From Chloroflexota bacterium (GTDB lineage Bacteria > Chloroflexota > Anaerolineae > Aggregatilineales > Phototrophicaceae): 44,215 nt of DNA. The notes beneath the pieces are model-generated. The model saw only the letters and a list, made by a program, of their open reading frames with translations. It made no database searches and had not been told where the DNA came from. The stretch is from the NCBI GenBank assembly GCA_011523705.1, contig WTGC01000128.1, positions 1 through 44,215 of the forward strand, in the 5' to 3' direction. Below are positions 42,002 to 44,215 of this stretch, piece by piece. Each line of letters starts with the position of its first letter. Within the stretch, counting starts at the first letter, position 1. A program made the translations under genes and the position numbers.

Positions 42002-42655
42002 TTAGTCCGCATCGTCTTGAAAATAGCCGGGATCACGCTCCTCAAGCTCCAATTGCAAGCGCAGAACGACATCCCTGATCGCGTATTCGCCGAAGCCGCG
42101 GCGACGCAGCATCACGCTCAGCTTGTGCCGGAACGCTAGACGAGCGCTTCCCCGATATCGCGATATCCGCGATTGCGCGGCGCGAAATGCCGATGCCTCC
42201 TCATCGACTTCCGCCACCAAGGCATCAATGATATCGCCATCGACGCCCTTCTGACGCAATTCATATTTCAGCGCGCGCGAACCCATCGGCTTAAATCGGC
42301 TGCGATTGGCAATCCAGAAGCGCGCGAATTCCAAATCGTCCACATATCCGCGCTGCCGCAATCGCTCAAGCGCCTCGGCGATTTGCGAATCCGCTACTTT
42401 CTTCTTGACAAGATGACGGCGAACTTCTTCAGCGCTCCGTGGTCGATAGGACAGAAAGCGCAGAGCCAAGTCGTAGGCATTCTGGAGGCGCCCAGCGTCA
42501 GCCAACTGATCCACTTCGGAGTTCGTCAGCGTCTGCCCTCTGCTGAGGCGAGCAGCCTCAATCAAGGGCAAGTCCAGCGTATATTCATCATCGAGAGTGA
42601 GCCGTACGCTTTCCTTATCCCGCTGATGAGCTTCCAAGCCAGTGATGACAGGCAT
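42002..42655 (-). CDS. recX: Regulatory protein RecX
   Basis: A 217-residue RecX. The recognisable core is ALRFLSYRPRSAEEVRRHLVKK with RGYVDDLEFARFWI, then KYELRQKGVDGDIIDALV, the typical three three-helix repeats. RecX binds RecA filaments and limits recombination and SOS activity. ATG 42655 is the homologous start; the frame runs to 42715. recA is not in the window. A 9-base-stem hairpin (42677-42701) lies just upstream. rny follows in the same orientation. Confidence 0.92.
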   Translation of the reverse strand: MPVITGLEAHQRDKESVRLTLDDEYTLDLPLIEAARLSRGQTLTNSEVDQLADAGRLQNAYDLALRFLSYRPRSAEEVRRHLVKKKVADSQIAEALERLRQRGYVDDLEFARFWIANRSRFKPMGSRALKYELRQKGVDGDIIDALVAEVDEEASAFRAAQSRISRYRGSARLAFRHKLSVMLRRRGFGEYAIRDVVLRLQLELEERDPGYFQDDAD

Positions 42656-42676
42656 CGCCTTCGTCCAATACAAACA

Positions 42677-42701
42677 GCCGCAGTTCTGCCGAAACTGCGG
42701 C
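42677..42701. promoter_or_regulatory. Hairpin in the recX upstream region
   Basis: Perfect 9-base arms GCCGCAGTT and AACTGCGGC with a 7-base loop (CTGCCGA), 22-46 bases before the recX start. On the minus strand it is followed by a T-rich stretch (TGTTTGTATT), so it could act as an attenuator or an operator. It does not match the known SOS (DinR/LexA) boxes. Confidence 0.45.
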
Positions 42702-42753
42702 CACACCAGCGACAAAATGCAGAATGCGTCGAATCTACCAAGGAGGCAGTAAC

Positions 42754-42879
42754 ATGGCCAATAGAATCAGTTCGAGACGCCCCGCAGGCTGTACCCTATC
42801 GCTACGGCAAAGCGCGTACGCGTTTTCACTGACGAACCTTCGATACGAAAGTCCATGTCAATCTGATCCAATCCTCTAA
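42754..42879 (+). CDS. Putative 41-residue small ORF with a consensus SD
   Basis: AGGAGG (42741-42746) lies seven bases before ATG. The product begins MANRISSRRPAGC and ends SDPIL. It has three Cys and a basic N-terminal half, and shows no resemblance to any family I know. Support is the strong SD alone; no promoter or terminator is obvious. It may be a real small protein, a leader peptide or a chance SD. Confidence 0.35.
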   Translation: MANRISSRRPAGCTLSLRQSAYAFSLTNLRYESPCQSDPIL

Positions 42880-43306
42880 TGAGCCACTTGATCGCTCGCA
42901 ATTTGCACGGTGTAAACCGCAGTCGCGAATTCAGCGGAGCGCACAATCTGTCGATAATCGCCGAATTCGCATTCACCTCACCTTGTCACAGCTACATTTC
43001 ACAGAGAGCCGCGACTCTTCTCGGTGGTACTGAAGTGACTTGCTCAGGCGCTGGCAATGACCGCAATGGTCATCGACCAAACAGTTTCTATTATACAACA
43101 AAAGGGACATAGGCAAGTCTTGTATTATAGGTCGCGGGACTTTTGCCGAACAAATACATGTGGACGGCGGCAGATTTCGCAATCGATGTCAAAATGGTTA
43201 GCTATAAGTACGAGCTCAATCTGAGCCGCTGGCGCGATCGGCCGCCAGGCGCCGATCGCCACTCGGTCGACATGTGACATGGCATTGCGGAATACGTGTG
43301 TGAGAG
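42880..43306. other. Gene-free gap
   Basis: About 430 bases without a supportable gene. Short frames (for example 42973-43182 minus) lack ribosome-binding sites and family features. The gap is locally AT-richer near 43090-43130 (TATTATACAACAAAAGGG, TTGTATTATAGG), which may hold the promoter of the atypical SDR gene at 43307, but no clear -35/-10 pair is seen. Confidence 0.4.
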
Positions 43307-44104
43307 ATGACGAGGCAATCGCGCGGCATATTGGTAACTGGCGGCGGGACTTTTCTCGGCGACAATATCGCGTCGGCGCTGCTGGCGGAGGGCGCCAAGG
43401 TGAGTCTGCTGGTTCGGCCCGGCGCTGAAGACAAGCTGGGACCGCTGGCGCAGCGCACGCGCTGGTCGACGGCTGATGTCTGGAGCCCGGCCAGCTTGCG
43501 TGGCAAGGCGCGCTTGCATTCGGCAGTCATTCACACCGTCGGCAGCCTGACGGCGGATCCGGCCCAGGGTCTGTCTTTTCGCCGTCTCAACTTTGAATCC
43601 GCGCGCAATGTCGCCAATATGTGCGTCAGCGATGGCGTCGAGCGCATCGTTTTGCTCAGCGGCGTGAGCGCGCCCTGGATCAATCGCGCGTATATTCGCT
43701 CAAAACGCGAGGCTGAGGAATATATCAGCAGAACCGGTTTGCGCGCCTCGATTATTCGCGCGCCCCTGCTCTATGTGCCTGGTCAGAACCGCCCCCTGTT
43801 TTATCGAACGCTGTCCCTGCTTGGCGCGCTTCCACCCTTATCATGGTTATATCTAGGCCGGATCGCGCCGGTCGCGATCGACACTCTGGCGCGCGGCGTC
43901 GCCAACCTCGCCCTGTTCGCCGACGAGGATTGGCACATCGTGTACGCCCGTGACCTTCGGAAGCGGCTAAGTCGCGGCGTGCCCCGCCAGGCAGCCGCTT
44001 CAATGGAAACCTATAACCTGCAGCGGCCAGATAACGAAGGTCCGTACGACGCGCTGGATGAAGACCTGCCCTTCGGCTGGTCGCCGAGCGATGAGCCGCC
44101 CTAA
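43307..44104 (+). CDS. Atypical SDR / NAD(P)-binding protein (NmrA/NDUFA9-like)
   Basis: A 265-residue protein with the N-terminal nucleotide loop TGGGTFLG (residues 11-18) and VSLLVRPG, the second strand binding the adenine ribose. VIHTVGSLT and a Ser-rich LLSGVSAPW segment follow. The YIRSKREAE segment matches the YxxxK spacing (Y-I-R-S-K), so activity is possible. It is close to the NDUFA9-like/atypical-5 SDRs that bind NAD(P) and often act in quinone or lipid metabolism. The substrate is unknown. A tRNA-Cys gene follows. Confidence 0.82.
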   Translation: MTRQSRGILVTGGGTFLGDNIASALLAEGAKVSLLVRPGAEDKLGPLAQRTRWSTADVWSPASLRGKARLHSAVIHTVGSLTADPAQGLSFRRLNFESARNVANMCVSDGVERIVLLSGVSAPWINRAYIRSKREAEEYISRTGLRASIIRAPLLYVPGQNRPLFYRTLSLLGALPPLSWLYLGRIAPVAIDTLARGVANLALFADEDWHIVYARDLRKRLSRGVPRQAAASMETYNLQRPDNEGPYDALDEDLPFGWSPSDEPP

Positions 44105-44111
44105 TTTGCGC

Positions 44112-44139
44112 TTGAAAAGAGGTAAGCGCGAAGTATAAT
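44112..44139 (+). promoter_or_regulatory. Sigma70-type promoter of tRNA-Cys
   Basis: TTGAAA (44112-44117), 16-base spacer, TATAAT (44134-44139, perfect -10). The tRNA starts 14 bases later. Confidence 0.8.
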
Positions 44140-44152
44140 GTGTGCGGCTTCA

Positions 44153-44215
44153 GGCGACGTAGCCAAGTGGTAAGGCAGAGGTTTGCAAAACCTTCATTCG
44201 TGGGTTCGAATCCCA
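44153..44215 (+). tRNA. tRNA-Cys (anticodon GCA), 3' end outside the window
   Basis: 5' acceptor strand GGCGACG, D arm AGCCAAGTGGTAAGGC, anticodon stem-loop with loop TTGCAAA (anticodon GCA), and T arm beginning GTGGGTTCGAATCCCA. The 3' acceptor strand is cut off by the window edge. Confidence 0.93.

Noticed and set aside
42973..43182. 69-residue Cys-containing frame (minus)
   Set aside because: No SD, no family resemblance; Cys spacing does not form a clear zinc motif.

Overview
The window is GC-rich, densely coded bacterial DNA and looks like a chromosome rather than a plasmid or phage: it has housekeeping genes (lon, lspA, lgt, glpK, rny, recX, two tRNAs), no integrase or transposase, and no CRISPR array. 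RNase Y, LysM/YkuD cell-wall proteins, a processive-type glycolipid glycosyltransferase, GTG/TTG starts and short C-rich intergenic repeats suggest Chloroflexota (Anaerolineae-like). That placement is an inference from gene content and was not tested by phylogeny.

Layout. 1-3313: a sulfur block with the 3' end of a thiosulfate sulfurtransferase, SufE, a PLP trans-sulfuration enzyme and a coupled DUF952 protein, plus a convergent GNAT. 3329-7727 (minus): an SDR, an RraA-family protein, and a phosphotransferase-MFS pair. 7851-12532: lspA, a GNAT, a TPR protein, an RDD membrane protein, a metallo-beta-lactamase-fold hydrolase and a Na/Ca exchanger. 12576-16418 (minus): an S9 peptidase and a membrane-anchored VanW/LysM/YkuD L,D-transpeptidase. 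16738-23740 (plus): lon, an alpha/beta hydrolase, a GH13 glycosidase, a small membrane protein and glpK. 24093-27944: DppB/DppC-type permeases facing a substrate-binding protein. 28120-30811 (minus): an RNase Z-like hydrolase, lgt and a CDP-alcohol phosphatidyltransferase. After tRNA-Pro come an MFS exporter, a histidine phosphatase, a 52-aa basic protein, a secreted protein and an MGDG-synthase-like glycosyltransferase. 35968-39838 (plus): a site-2 protease, an HD protein, a TyrA-like dehydrogenase and a secreted multi-PDZ protein. 40355-42655 (minus): recX and rny. The window ends with an atypical SDR and a partial tRNA-Cys.

The most unusual item is the family-5 substrate-binding protein at 26262-27944. 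Its conserved blocks run in circularly permuted order: the normal N-terminal lobe sits at the C-terminus, while a signal peptide precedes what is normally the middle of the protein. Second-tier observations are a hairpin between the Shine-Dalgarno sequence and the start codon of rny, long-armed inverted repeats in front of lon and behind the PDZ gene, two SD-preceded small ORFs, and several families of short dispersed repeats.

Functional themes are envelope and lipid biogenesis (lgt, lspA, CDP-alcohol transferase, glycosyltransferase, L,D-transpeptidase, site-2 protease), sulfur transfer, proteolysis and RNA turnover (Lon, S9 peptidase, RNase Y), and carbon uptake (GlpK, GH13, ABC permeases).
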